Notes under the pieces: generated by a model
Database searches by the model: none
Told to the model about the DNA's origin: nothing
Seen by the model: only the letters and a program-made list of their open reading frames with translations
NCBI GenBank assembly: GCA_900538705.1
Contig: UPZG01000001.1
Span: forward strand, 372,001 to 436,000
Reading direction: 5' to 3'
DNA: 64,000 bases
Origin: an uncultured Porphyromonadaceae bacterium
Lineage (GTDB): Bacteria > Bacteroidota > Bacteroidia > Bacteroidales > Barnesiellaceae_A
Shown here: piece by piece, positions 25,470 to 32,904 of the stretch
Numbering within the stretch: the stretch's first letter is position 1
Layout of the letters: the number at the start of each line of letters is the position of its first letter
Position numbers and translations under genes: made by a program

Positions 25470-26657
25470 ATGAAAGAGGATAAGATAGCCGATTACTTCA
25501 AGCAGAAACTTACAGGGCACCAATGTGACGTGCCCGATGAGTTGTGGTGCAAGGTGGAGGCCAATCTCCCACCGGTACAGCCGTTTCACACACGTCGTCG
25601 GTACTATTATCTTGCTGCTGCCGCATTTGCAGCGTTGGTTATAGGGGTTGCGTTTTTCTTGTCTATAGAGCAAGAGACTACTCCGTTGCAAGAAGCTTCC
25701 GGTATGACTGAAGTAGCAGATTTGCAAACACTACAGATTCCTGTTGAGGAAAATACTCCCCAAGTAAAAGAAGCAATACAGAGCGAACAGCCTGTTGTCG
25801 GCAAGGGTAAGTTGTATGCTGAAGTAATGCCGGTGGCTGTCGATGAATCTCAGGACAATGCAGGGCAATCGTCGTATATGGAAGCCCAGTCGGTAATCCC
25901 GGTCGTGCAATCGGGTGATGAAGCAACATGTTGCGATGAGCAGATGCTATCACTCATAACTGACGAACCCGATAAAGTAGTATTGCCTGAGATGGAGATT
26001 GCCGATAGTGCATTGTACGATTATGACGCTCTTGCTGTTGTGATAAATTCTGCCGGCAAGCCTATCTTGCCAGGCCGTTGGTTGTCGGTAAAAGCCAATG
26101 CCATGCGAGCTGATGTAGTGCCTGTGCAGTATGTAATGCGTGCGGGAACAGAAGAGATTCTCTATCGTCATAAAATGCCACTCTCTGTGACAGCATCATT
26201 TGAGAAGCGATGGGGACGATGGGGAGTTGGTACAGGTGTGTCATATACTTTTATGTCTTCTGATTATGAGATGGCCGACCGTGAGCGTTTGGGTACGCAA
26301 CGGCTTCATTATTTGGGTGTTCCGTTGTATGTCAGTTTCAATATAGCCAAGGTGAAACGTTTTTCGTTTTATGCTTCGGCGGGAGGTGAAGCCGACTTCA
26401 ACATTGCCGGAATACAGAAGGAGAGCAAAGAAAGTCTTGCTTACGAAACATTGAAGGAAAAGAAGGTGCGCGATAAGAAGCCTCAGTTATCGGTACAAGC
26501 AAGAGTGGGCGCTGCATTTACACTGATGAGCCATCTCGATTTATATATAGAACCTACGTTGGGTTATTATTTCCATCATGAGTCTCCGGTGCATAGTGTA
26601 TGGAACGACCGTCCCTGGAATGTGAGCCTGAGTTTGGGCGTACGTACAGGATTTTGA
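25470..26657 (+). CDS. TM protein with C-terminal outer-membrane beta-barrel-like domain, putative anti-sigma partner
   Basis: A 395-residue protein in an operon with the ECF sigma factor. Residues 1-43 are cytoplasmic-looking (KIADYFKQKL, VPDELWCKVEANLP), like the N-terminus of Bacteroidales sigma-associated proteins. A TM helix follows at about 46-65 (YYYLAAAAFAALVIGVAFFL). Residues of about 70-190 are an acidic linker. The last 200 residues alternate as amphipathic strands (VTASFEKRWGRWGVGTGVSY, LDLYIEPTLGYYF) and end in GVRTGF with a terminal Phe, as in outer-membrane barrels. Joining an inner-membrane segment to a barrel-like domain is odd for one polypeptide: the barrel part may be periplasmic, or a long linker may bridge the envelope. 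Sequestration of the sigma factor by the first 43 residues is inferred. Confidence 0.65.
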   Translation: MKEDKIADYFKQKLTGHQCDVPDELWCKVEANLPPVQPFHTRRRYYYLAAAAFAALVIGVAFFLSIEQETTPLQEASGMTEVADLQTLQIPVEENTPQVKEAIQSEQPVVGKGKLYAEVMPVAVDESQDNAGQSSYMEAQSVIPVVQSGDEATCCDEQMLSLITDEPDKVVLPEMEIADSALYDYDALAVVINSAGKPILPGRWLSVKANAMRADVVPVQYVMRAGTEEILYRHKMPLSVTASFEKRWGRWGVGTGVSYTFMSSDYEMADRERLGTQRLHYLGVPLYVSFNIAKVKRFSFYASAGGEADFNIAGIQKESKESLAYETLKEKKVRDKKPQLSVQARVGAAFTLMSHLDLYIEPTLGYYFHHESPVHSVWNDRPWNVSLSLGVRTGF

Positions 26658-26817
26658 TATGCGGAGATTGCTTATCCATGTTAGTGGCGATTAATTTCTT
26701 ATTTTATTGAGAAAACCTTATCCTTCAGATAATCAATTATCTATAACAGACGGATTATTGCAAGTAATAATAGCTCGCAATACTATCTCGAAAAAATCAA
26801 ATTTTTTTCGATTGTGA

Positions 26818-26847
26818 TGCAACGTTTTGCCTTTTTGTAGCATCTAT
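26818..26847 (+). promoter_or_regulatory. second ECF-type promoter, upstream of a short terminated unit
   Basis: TGCAACG at 26818-26824, a 16 nt spacer and CATCTAT at 26841-26847 match the motif before the sigma gene in sequence and spacing. No ORF follows before the terminator at 26936-26969. Confidence 0.45.
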
Positions 26848-26851
26848 CAAT

Positions 26852-26969
26852 ATAGAAGTTTCTGATATATTTGATAGTAGAATATAAATTAAGTAACAAC
26901 AAACCTTTTATTATTGATGTTTCTAACATTCGAGAAGAGCGGTGTTCGTGAGAATACCGCTCTTTCTTT
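26852..26969 (+). ncRNA. candidate ECF-dependent small RNA (about 120 nt)
   Basis: This is the interval from the expected start of the ECF-type promoter to an intrinsic terminator. It contains no start codon with a meaningful ORF, is AT-rich, and ends in AGAGCGGT/ACCGCTCT (26936-26943, 26956-26963) with a T-rich tail. A TATATTTG at 26866-26873 could be an alternative housekeeping -7 box but has no matching -33. The RNA is a prediction without family support. Confidence 0.35.
26936..26969 (+). terminator. intrinsic terminator of the short unit
   Basis: AGAGCGGT pairs with ACCGCTCT around a 12 nt loop, followed by TTCTTTA. The rest of the 475-nt gap (26658-27132) also holds a 16-bp inverted repeat, AGATAAT-CA-ATTATCT, at 26727-26742. 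Confidence 0.75.
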
Positions 26970-27132
26970 ATGTAAGCCGCCCTACAAAGTGTATATAATC
27001 CGCCTTTTATTTTACTGTAGAGAGCCGAGGTATCGTACCATGTGTCCCGGCGTATAGACGACGTATGGCCTGCTTATCATTCGCTTTTTGATGGCAGTGA
27101 ATGTTGCTAAAACTATTTTATCTGAATAGCAA

Positions 27133-27759
27133 TTACAGCGTGGTGTGTGTTAACATTACTTCTGCCATGGCGTGGTTGCCAAGTATGTCGTAGACAGCGG
27201 CTGCACATCGGTAGCATAAGGCATCTATAATAACAGGTGCAAGATTGTAACTTGTGGCATTTTCGTCGGGAGGTGCAATACAAGTAAGTTCAAGTATGTG
27301 GTGCCGTTTGTAGGAGGCAGGGAGTGAGTAGTAGTCAATAACCTGTTTTCCAGTACTATCGGTACCCCATATGGCCATGGGTTTGGCACTTCCTCCACGT
27401 GTGAAAGAGTTGAATTGCAGTTCATAACGGGGGTCGTTTATGGTAATAAACTCCGTTACGGGGCGTTGCCAACCCTCCATGAGTAACGACACGGGTCGCA
27501 ATATCTCGGTGTCGAGTGTGATGCGTCCACTACCGTCTTGATGTTTTTCCGGTTCGGGCAGATTGGGGTAAGCTTCGGACCACAATAGGTGTGGAGGAGC
27601 CGTGAGGGCTATTATTCGCAGTGTCTCGCCTATCTTGGCGTCGATATAGCGATTGATGGTTACACCTTCATTTTGCGTGAGAGAACCTTCCCACACGGGA
27701 GGTAACTCCTCCATGCAACATTGGGTACGAGATATGATTTCGTCGCGTGTTATGTTCAT
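27133..27759 (-). CDS. phage head-tail connector-like protein of the capsid module
   Basis: A 208-residue protein, last in a four-gene minus-strand operon. It overlaps the preceding gene by 4 nt in an ATGA arrangement, so translation is probably coupled. I do not recognise a named family from motifs. Size, position after a capsid gene, a helical N-terminus (ITRDEIISRTQCCMEELPP) and a helical C-terminus (VIIDALCYRCAAAVYDILGN) around a beta-rich middle (YELQFNSFTRGG) resemble head-completion or connector proteins of tailed phages. The reading frame is intact. Function is inferred only. Confidence 0.45.
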   Translation of the reverse strand: MNITRDEIISRTQCCMEELPPVWEGSLTQNEGVTINRYIDAKIGETLRIIALTAPPHLLWSEAYPNLPEPEKHQDGSGRITLDTEILRPVSLLMEGWQRPVTEFITINDPRYELQFNSFTRGGSAKPMAIWGTDSTGKQVIDYYSLPASYKRHHILELTCIAPPDENATSYNLAPVIIDALCYRCAAAVYDILGNHAMAEVMLTHTTL

Positions 27760-28664
27760 ATAGGAGTATCTTTAGGACCATCGACAGAAAGAGAATAGCG
27801 TTTATTAATGATGACAGCTCCGAGACTGCTCACAGTGCCTTCTGAGAAAGTGATACCAGTGGCGTTAATGGTCGTAACATAGATAGTGTTACCTACGATA
27901 CTTGTAAAACTTTGTTGTACATACTGGTCGTTCTCGGTAGTTCCCTTTTGGATAGAGAGGTTGGCGAGTTCTTTGCCGGCAGGATTTGTGATTCGTAGAG
28001 AACACATCTCGGGCGACAAAACAAGAGTGCCGTTGCCATCTTGTTCTATCACCTGCAATCCGGTAGCGAGTACCGAAAAACCATCAATGACTTCCCATAT
28101 ATGCTCTGTGTCGGGTGTAATTTTTGAGTGCTTCCCGAACAGGACAAGACGGTAGTACTGCCCGTTGTAAAGTACAACATCGATGTAGTCGTTGTTGCGG
28201 CAGTAGGTTTCATTCTCGTCCCACAATCCACGGTAGCGGTGATAAGTGAGCGGTGACAAAGCAAAAGGATAGACGTGTTCTTCCCATTTGGTTCCGTCCC
28301 ATCGTAATAGGATGATGCTTGGCTGTGTGCAGGAAACTTCTATCTTTATCGATGTACCGGGTAGTTTTGGAAAGCCATACGAACCGGCGGCAGTCGCTAC
28401 GTAGTAGTAAAGAGCTTCTTTACCAGGAATGATAGAGGGGACAAAGGTAGACGGTTCGATAATCATTCCTACCAAATCGGGTGCTGTGGTATAGTTTGTG
28501 TCGTTCCAGCATTGAGTGACAGGGTTCCACATCCACAAAGTCGATGTCTCACCATTCAGGAAGAAGCTGCCGGCTTCACCGCCCTCCGGGTATTGGCTTT
28601 GTAAGGCTTCGAGGTTGCCGTAATACCCGAGATATCCGGCAATGCAGTTGTGTAGTATCTTCAT
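27756..28664 (-). CDS. fibre- or decoration-like beta-rich protein of the capsid module
   Basis: A 302-residue protein starting at MKILHNCIAG (ATG 28662-28664). That start is preferred over one at 28745, which would add a polar extension without support. The start of the protein, GNLEALQSQYPEGGEAGSFF followed by WMWNPVTQCW, resembles the opening of Bacteroides phage tail or fibre proteins, and RGLWDENETYC with YNGQYYRLV resembles a chitin-binding CBM5/12-type module. The remainder is predicted all-beta. It lies between the capsid and connector-like genes, separated from the capsid gene by a perfect 10-bp hairpin. Surface decoration is an inference. Confidence 0.5.
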   Translation of the reverse strand: MKILHNCIAGYLGYYGNLEALQSQYPEGGEAGSFFLNGETSTLWMWNPVTQCWNDTNYTTAPDLVGMIIEPSTFVPSIIPGKEALYYYVATAAGSYGFPKLPGTSIKIEVSCTQPSIILLRWDGTKWEEHVYPFALSPLTYHRYRGLWDENETYCRNNDYIDVVLYNGQYYRLVLFGKHSKITPDTEHIWEVIDGFSVLATGLQVIEQDGNGTLVLSPEMCSLRITNPAGKELANLSIQKGTTENDQYVQQSFTSIVGNTIYVTTINATGITFSEGTVSSLGAVIINKRYSLSVDGPKDTPI

Positions 28665-28753
28665 GAGTGTAGTTTTTTGAGTTTTGTTTTTTGCCTCACA
28701 CTGTTTTCTTGAGTGGTTGTCTGTGTGTGAGGTCGTGTACATCATATAGAGCA

Positions 28754-28788
28754 GGGCTGTGGCCTGAAAATTGATTATGCCACAGCCC
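28754..28788 (-). promoter_or_regulatory. intercistronic hairpin after the capsid gene, no T tract
   Basis: GGGCTGTGGC (28754-28763) pairs perfectly with GCCACAGCCC (28779-28788). No T run follows on the minus strand. Its place right after the gene expected to be made in largest amounts suggests an mRNA-stabilising or attenuating role. Confidence 0.55.
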
Positions 28789-28803
28789 GCAAAGAGACAC
28801 TAT

Positions 28804-30201
28804 TTATTCGCTGACAGGTACAATGCGCATATGTGCGGCAGGGTAGCGAAGTGTGAGGCAGCTTGCTTCGGTGAGGACAAGGGCATCACTGTTGCGGATA
28901 CCGGCCTTTTTAAGGTCTAAGGCTTGAGACCCGAAAGGCACGTGCGACCACTTTTGGATGTATTCCGGGTCAAAGATAAAGCCGTGTCCGCTCATTCCAC
29001 AATCGTCAAACACCTCGGAATGCAGCACATAGAGCTTGCCGAATTTCGAGCGTATCTCACTGAAATCGATGCCCCATTTTACCATATCCTTGTCGGCTTC
29101 GACGATTTTGGTTGCCTCTATCTTATTGAGAGTCCCAATGAAGTCAGAACCACCGATGAGTACCTTGCGTTTGTTGCCGGCATTGCCTGTAAATGCCATT
29201 TGCATCATATCTACAAGGTCGTTTTGTGTGAAACCTACCGATGGATTGTACTCATATTGCTTGCCGGCTTGCCACCATATACCACCGGTGAGGCTTACAT
29301 ATTCTTTCTTTAGGGTGTTGTACACTCTGTGTTTTACACCGAATAAGAAGGTCTTCTCCATGCTGAGACGCATATCATATATAGCAGCCTCTTCTTGGTC
29401 TGAGAAATCCCACTCGATTTCTTTGTTGGCAATTTTTTGCAAGGTCGATTGCTCGATTTGCATCTTGAAAATCTGACAATAGTTTTGTTCCTTGACAGGC
29501 AAACTCTCGAATTGGGCTGTTTGTACATCGAGCTCGGTAGCAGCACGTCCCATACGGATAAGACAAGTGTCGGCCGGAATAGTAGGAACGCAATCGGTTA
29601 CGGTTCCTATGGTTTTGCCGTTTACCGGATTTACAAGTGGCTCACCTGTAACGGTATCCTTGGTGTACACGTATAATACGAGGTCGGACTTTGAGGGAGT
29701 TATCCCGTCGCTTTCGTAACCTTTTACACCCTGTACAAGGATAGTATCAGAGATTTCAAACATGTCGTTGTTGTTGGTGTTCAACATGGCGCGACGGTTA
29801 TTGAAGGTGACTGTATCCTCTGTCGGCTCTGTGTAAGCCGTTTTCAGTGTGGTTTTAGTAGGTTTTACGTCTACCGAGTAGTAGTCTACAACCATAGAGC
29901 TTGCTTTACGTGCACCTTTGTAGCGCGATATTTGGTCTACGGGTGTCGACATGGGGCGGATTTTTACAATGCGATTGTCAATCTCGCTTTGGAGTAGCGA
30001 GGGGCTGTGTTCACGCGTCAAGTCGGTGGTAAGCGGTTGGCCACTCACTATTTTTCCGGTTGTCATGCCGGGCAATACAGCAGCAATGCAATAGACCGAG
30101 GCATCGGCAAAGTCGCCTGCCAGCAAAACAAAGAGTAGCATGAGCGAGATGGAGATAATCCACTGTGTCGATGAGATTTTTCTGAATGTTTCAGTTTTCA
30201 T
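28804..30201 (-). CDS. SU10/HK97-type major capsid-like protein with N-terminal membrane segment
   Basis: A 465-residue protein that I assign to the SU10-type (DUF5309-like) major capsid family from SPSLLQSEIDNRIVKIRPMS, SMVVDYYSVDVKP, RMGRAATELDVQTAQFESLP, FLFGVKHRV, NKRKVLIGGSDFIGTLNKIE and FGKLYVLHSEVFDDCGMSGH near the end, the order found in HK97-fold capsids. Residues of about 14-33 (WIISISLMLLFVLLAG) form a strong hydrophobic helix before the capsid region, a signal- or anchor-like element that capsid proteins normally lack. ATG 30201 has an A-rich upstream region; an internal Met46 would remove the helix, but the frame is coding before it. A scaffold-like gene lies directly upstream, as in phages. 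No portal or terminase is nearby. Confidence 0.65.
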   Translation of the reverse strand: MKTETFRKISSTQWIISISLMLLFVLLAGDFADASVYCIAAVLPGMTTGKIVSGQPLTTDLTREHSPSLLQSEIDNRIVKIRPMSTPVDQISRYKGARKASSMVVDYYSVDVKPTKTTLKTAYTEPTEDTVTFNNRRAMLNTNNNDMFEISDTILVQGVKGYESDGITPSKSDLVLYVYTKDTVTGEPLVNPVNGKTIGTVTDCVPTIPADTCLIRMGRAATELDVQTAQFESLPVKEQNYCQIFKMQIEQSTLQKIANKEIEWDFSDQEEAAIYDMRLSMEKTFLFGVKHRVYNTLKKEYVSLTGGIWWQAGKQYEYNPSVGFTQNDLVDMMQMAFTGNAGNKRKVLIGGSDFIGTLNKIEATKIVEADKDMVKWGIDFSEIRSKFGKLYVLHSEVFDDCGMSGHGFIFDPEYIQKWSHVPFGSQALDLKKAGIRNSDALVLTEASCLTLRYPAAHMRIVPVSE

Positions 30202-30352
30202 GTTTTTGTTTTTTGTGGTTTGAAAATAGTATTTTATATATGTGAGCTTCGCTGCTATTGCGTTGTGGTAGGATGTCATAGTGTATATATTGTTGGTTTA
30301 TTGGAATGGTATCGCAAAGCAGGCAGAAAACTCCTTTGTAAGTTTATGCGTG

Positions 30353-31108
30353 TTACATGTCCCATATGCTACGGCGGCGACGCGGGCGTCGGTATCCGCC
30401 TGTTTCATTGCCTCCGTTCTTGTGGGGAAGAGCAGGCAGGTGGTCTCCGGCAATGTCGCGGCGAGAGAGAGTAATGCGTTCGTTGCGTCCCTTTATTTCG
30501 GCGGCATGTTCGGCACAAGTGAGGTCTGTATCGTAGCGCAACCCTTTGTAAAGGAGTTCCAAGACGTCTATCGTAAGGTCTCCCGCAAAAACATGTTGGC
30601 ATATATGAAACACTCGGTCGAGAAAGTCGTCAAACTCGGCCTCATCCATTTGTTTGGCACGCATGAAACGCTCGATATGACGAGCGCTTTGTTCTACGTT
30701 GTGGCGCATAGACTCTTCGAGTTCCATGTAATGGCGGTTGCGGGCTTCAAACTCTTCGTTGGCGCGGCGAATGGCATGCATGTAGCGTTCGTCTCCTGCA
30801 TGGTCGAGCATGTCTTTGCCGAAATAGCGTACGCAAGCTACTAACACATCTTCGCCATCGGCGACATCAGAGATGAATGCTCCCATTTTGGGGTTGCTGC
30901 ACATCATTTGGCACAAGCGGTTTTGATCGCCCAGCATTTGCTCGTAGTGTTGTGACAGAGCATTGTCGTATTCGTCGAGGGCATCATAAAACTCCTCTTC
31001 GTCTGTGAACTGACGGTCGGGATAGCGCTCTTGCAATCGTCGAGCAATGCGTTCTCGGGCACTCTCGCGGGCTTTGGTTCCATCCCCGGTGATGTTGTTT
31101 CGATTCAT
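30353..31108 (-). CDS. scaffolding-like protein of the capsid module
   Basis: A 251-residue, highly charged, mainly helical protein, first gene of the minus-strand module. It has an Arg/Glu-rich N-terminus (ARESARERIARRL), long heptad-like helices (IRRANEEFEARNRHYMELEE) and a very basic C-terminus (YRRPRRRRS). It shows no enzymatic motif. A coiled, charged protein with a basic tail encoded immediately before a major capsid gene is typical of phage scaffolds, whose tail binds the capsid inner face. I assign it by position and composition, not by family recognition. It is intact. No primary-sigma promoter stands out in the 275 nt upstream; TTACTTTG near 31160 is the nearest match. Confidence 0.45.
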   Translation of the reverse strand: MNRNNITGDGTKARESARERIARRLQERYPDRQFTDEEEFYDALDEYDNALSQHYEQMLGDQNRLCQMMCSNPKMGAFISDVADGEDVLVACVRYFGKDMLDHAGDERYMHAIRRANEEFEARNRHYMELEESMRHNVEQSARHIERFMRAKQMDEAEFDDFLDRVFHICQHVFAGDLTIDVLELLYKGLRYDTDLTCAEHAAEIKGRNERITLSRRDIAGDHLPALPHKNGGNETGGYRRPRRRRSIWDM

Positions 31109-31307
31109 AATAAGTCTTTTTTATAAATTGATAATGTTTTCCCGATTTCTTTCGGGCAATGCAAAGTAACAACCAGTAAGTCGCTATGATGTGCGATAGT
31201 GTGTCGTCTTGTTCAATTTGTCGTTTTATGCTTAGTTGCTGTAGGAAAAAGTTGTTTTTCAAGTTCTCTTTTCGCATATGGGTGTAACATCGTATATGTA
31301 AAAATCT

Positions 31308-31315
31308 TATCTTTG
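31308..31315 (+). promoter_or_regulatory. -7 box upstream of the aminopeptidase P gene
   Basis: TATCTTTG, without a good -33 element at 18-21 nt. A symmetrical GAAAAAGTTGTTTTTC lies at 31246-31261. Confidence 0.4.
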
Positions 31316-31383
31316 ACACACGCAAGAGAGAGCATAAGGCTCGCTATAAATATTTATAAATATCATAACTAAAAAAGTATATT

Positions 31384-32787
31384 ATGTTCCCTGCTCAAAC
31401 TTATGTCGCTCGTCGCGACGCTCTGCGCAAAATGATAGGAAGTGGTATTATCTTATTGCCTGGCAATTGCGATTCGGCTATCAACTTCCCCAATAATCCG
31501 ATTGCATTTCGTCAGGATTCTACTTTCCTTTATTATTTTGGGCTTGCTAATGCCCGCTTGGCCGGTATTATCGATATTGACAACAACAGTGATACTATCT
31601 ATGGCGATGATGTCACAATAGACGAGATGGTGTGGACAGGTACTGTACCTGCACTTTCTGAATTGGCAGAGGGTGTAGGTGTGAAACGTACCGCTCCGCT
31701 TGCCGCACTGCCCGATGCTATTGCTGCTGCTCGCCGTGAAGGTCGTAAAATACATTACCTCCCGCAATTTAGAGGTATGGTGCTTATCAATATGTCTACC
31801 TTGCTGGGTGTGCCTGTGCAACAGGTCAACGATGGAATTTCGGTCGACTTGATGATGGCCGTGACCCAAATGCGTGAGATAAAAAGCGAAGAGGAGATAG
31901 CCGAGATGGAGCGAGCTTTCCATGTGGGTTATCTGATGCATACTACGGCCATGTCTATGTGTCGTGAGGGCGTAGTAGAGCGCGAAATTATAGGAGCAAT
32001 AGGCGGTATAGCCATGCAACATGGATGGGGATGTTCGTTCTATTCGCATGTGACGCAGCATGGTGAGATACTGCATAACTTCAGTTGCGACGACAAGCTT
32101 GTAAACGGGCGTCTTCTGTTGTGTGATGCAGGTGCCGAATTGCTCTCGGGTTATTGTTCAGACCACACGCGTACCTATCCTGTAAGTGGAAAATTTACAA
32201 CACGGCAACGCGAAATATATGAGATTGTACTGCGTGCCCACGACCATATCATAGAGGTAGCTCGTCCTATGCGTTATCAGGAGTTACATAATGAGGCACT
32301 CTATGTGATGGCTTGTGGATTGGCCGATTTGGGTATTATCAAAGGTGACCCTCGCGAGGCTGTTGCTGCCGGAGCAATGGATTTGTTGATGCCGCACGGG
32401 TTGGGTCATGGTATGGGACTTGATGTACACGATTGTGAGTCGATAGGCGAACGTGGCGACGTGTATAATTTCCCCTTCTCGCGTGTAGTTGACCGAGCCT
32501 CTGCCATTGCCTGTTGTACATGTCGCAAGGCTTGGCAGTTACGCCCCGGTGTTGTCATGAGCGATGAGCCCGGTTTGTACTTTATACCGGCACTTATAGA
32601 GCAGTGGAAAGCCGAGGGTCGTTGTAAAGATTTTCTCAATTATGATTTGTTGGCTTCGTATTACGATTTTGGTGGTATCCGTATCGAAGATGATATTATC
32701 ATTACAGCCGACGGTTGTCGTCGTGTAGGAGGTGACAAGAAGATTCCTATTACAGTAGAGGAGCTCGAAGCTGTTGTAGGTCGATAG
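31384..32787 (+). CDS. pepP: aminopeptidase P family metallopeptidase (Xaa-Pro)
   Basis: A 467-residue M24 peptidase predicted to remove N-terminal residues from peptides with proline in second place. The N-terminal creatinase-like domain (about 1-175) precedes a pita-bread catalytic domain. Metal ligands are visible in order: the Asp in LLLCDAGAE, the Asp in YCSDHTRTYP, the His in PHGLGHGMGLDVHD, the Glu in MSDEPGLYF and the Glu in GIRIEDDIII. It is monocistronic, divergent from the capsid module and convergent with hutH. Full length for the Bacteroidota type. Confidence 0.92.
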   Translation: MFPAQTYVARRDALRKMIGSGIILLPGNCDSAINFPNNPIAFRQDSTFLYYFGLANARLAGIIDIDNNSDTIYGDDVTIDEMVWTGTVPALSELAEGVGVKRTAPLAALPDAIAAARREGRKIHYLPQFRGMVLINMSTLLGVPVQQVNDGISVDLMMAVTQMREIKSEEEIAEMERAFHVGYLMHTTAMSMCREGVVEREIIGAIGGIAMQHGWGCSFYSHVTQHGEILHNFSCDDKLVNGRLLLCDAGAELLSGYCSDHTRTYPVSGKFTTRQREIYEIVLRAHDHIIEVARPMRYQELHNEALYVMACGLADLGIIKGDPREAVAAGAMDLLMPHGLGHGMGLDVHDCESIGERGDVYNFPFSRVVDRASAIACCTCRKAWQLRPGVVMSDEPGLYFIPALIEQWKAEGRCKDFLNYDLLASYYDFGGIRIEDDIIITADGCRRVGGDKKIPITVEELEAVVGR

Positions 32788-32818
32788 TTGAGCTATAGAC
32801 CTTATGTCGGGAAATGAT

Positions 32819-32860
32819 GGGGGCTGCCGTGATATTATTTCGCGACAGCCCCCATTGTTA
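32819..32860. terminator. terminator-like hairpin between convergent pepP and hutH
   Basis: GGGGGCTG (32819-32826) pairs with CAGCCCCC (32846-32853), with an inner CG/CG pair. Tails are only moderately T-rich; it may serve both convergent genes. Confidence 0.55.
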
Positions 32861-32904
32861 TGAAAAAACTAAGAATTCTGTTAGTTGAGGAAATTCCCTT
32901 AATA

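Noticed and set aside
27000..31300. Active prophage or integrated element
   Set aside because: No integrase, terminase, portal, lysis genes or flanking direct repeats are visible. The adjacent genes are normal chromosomal ones.
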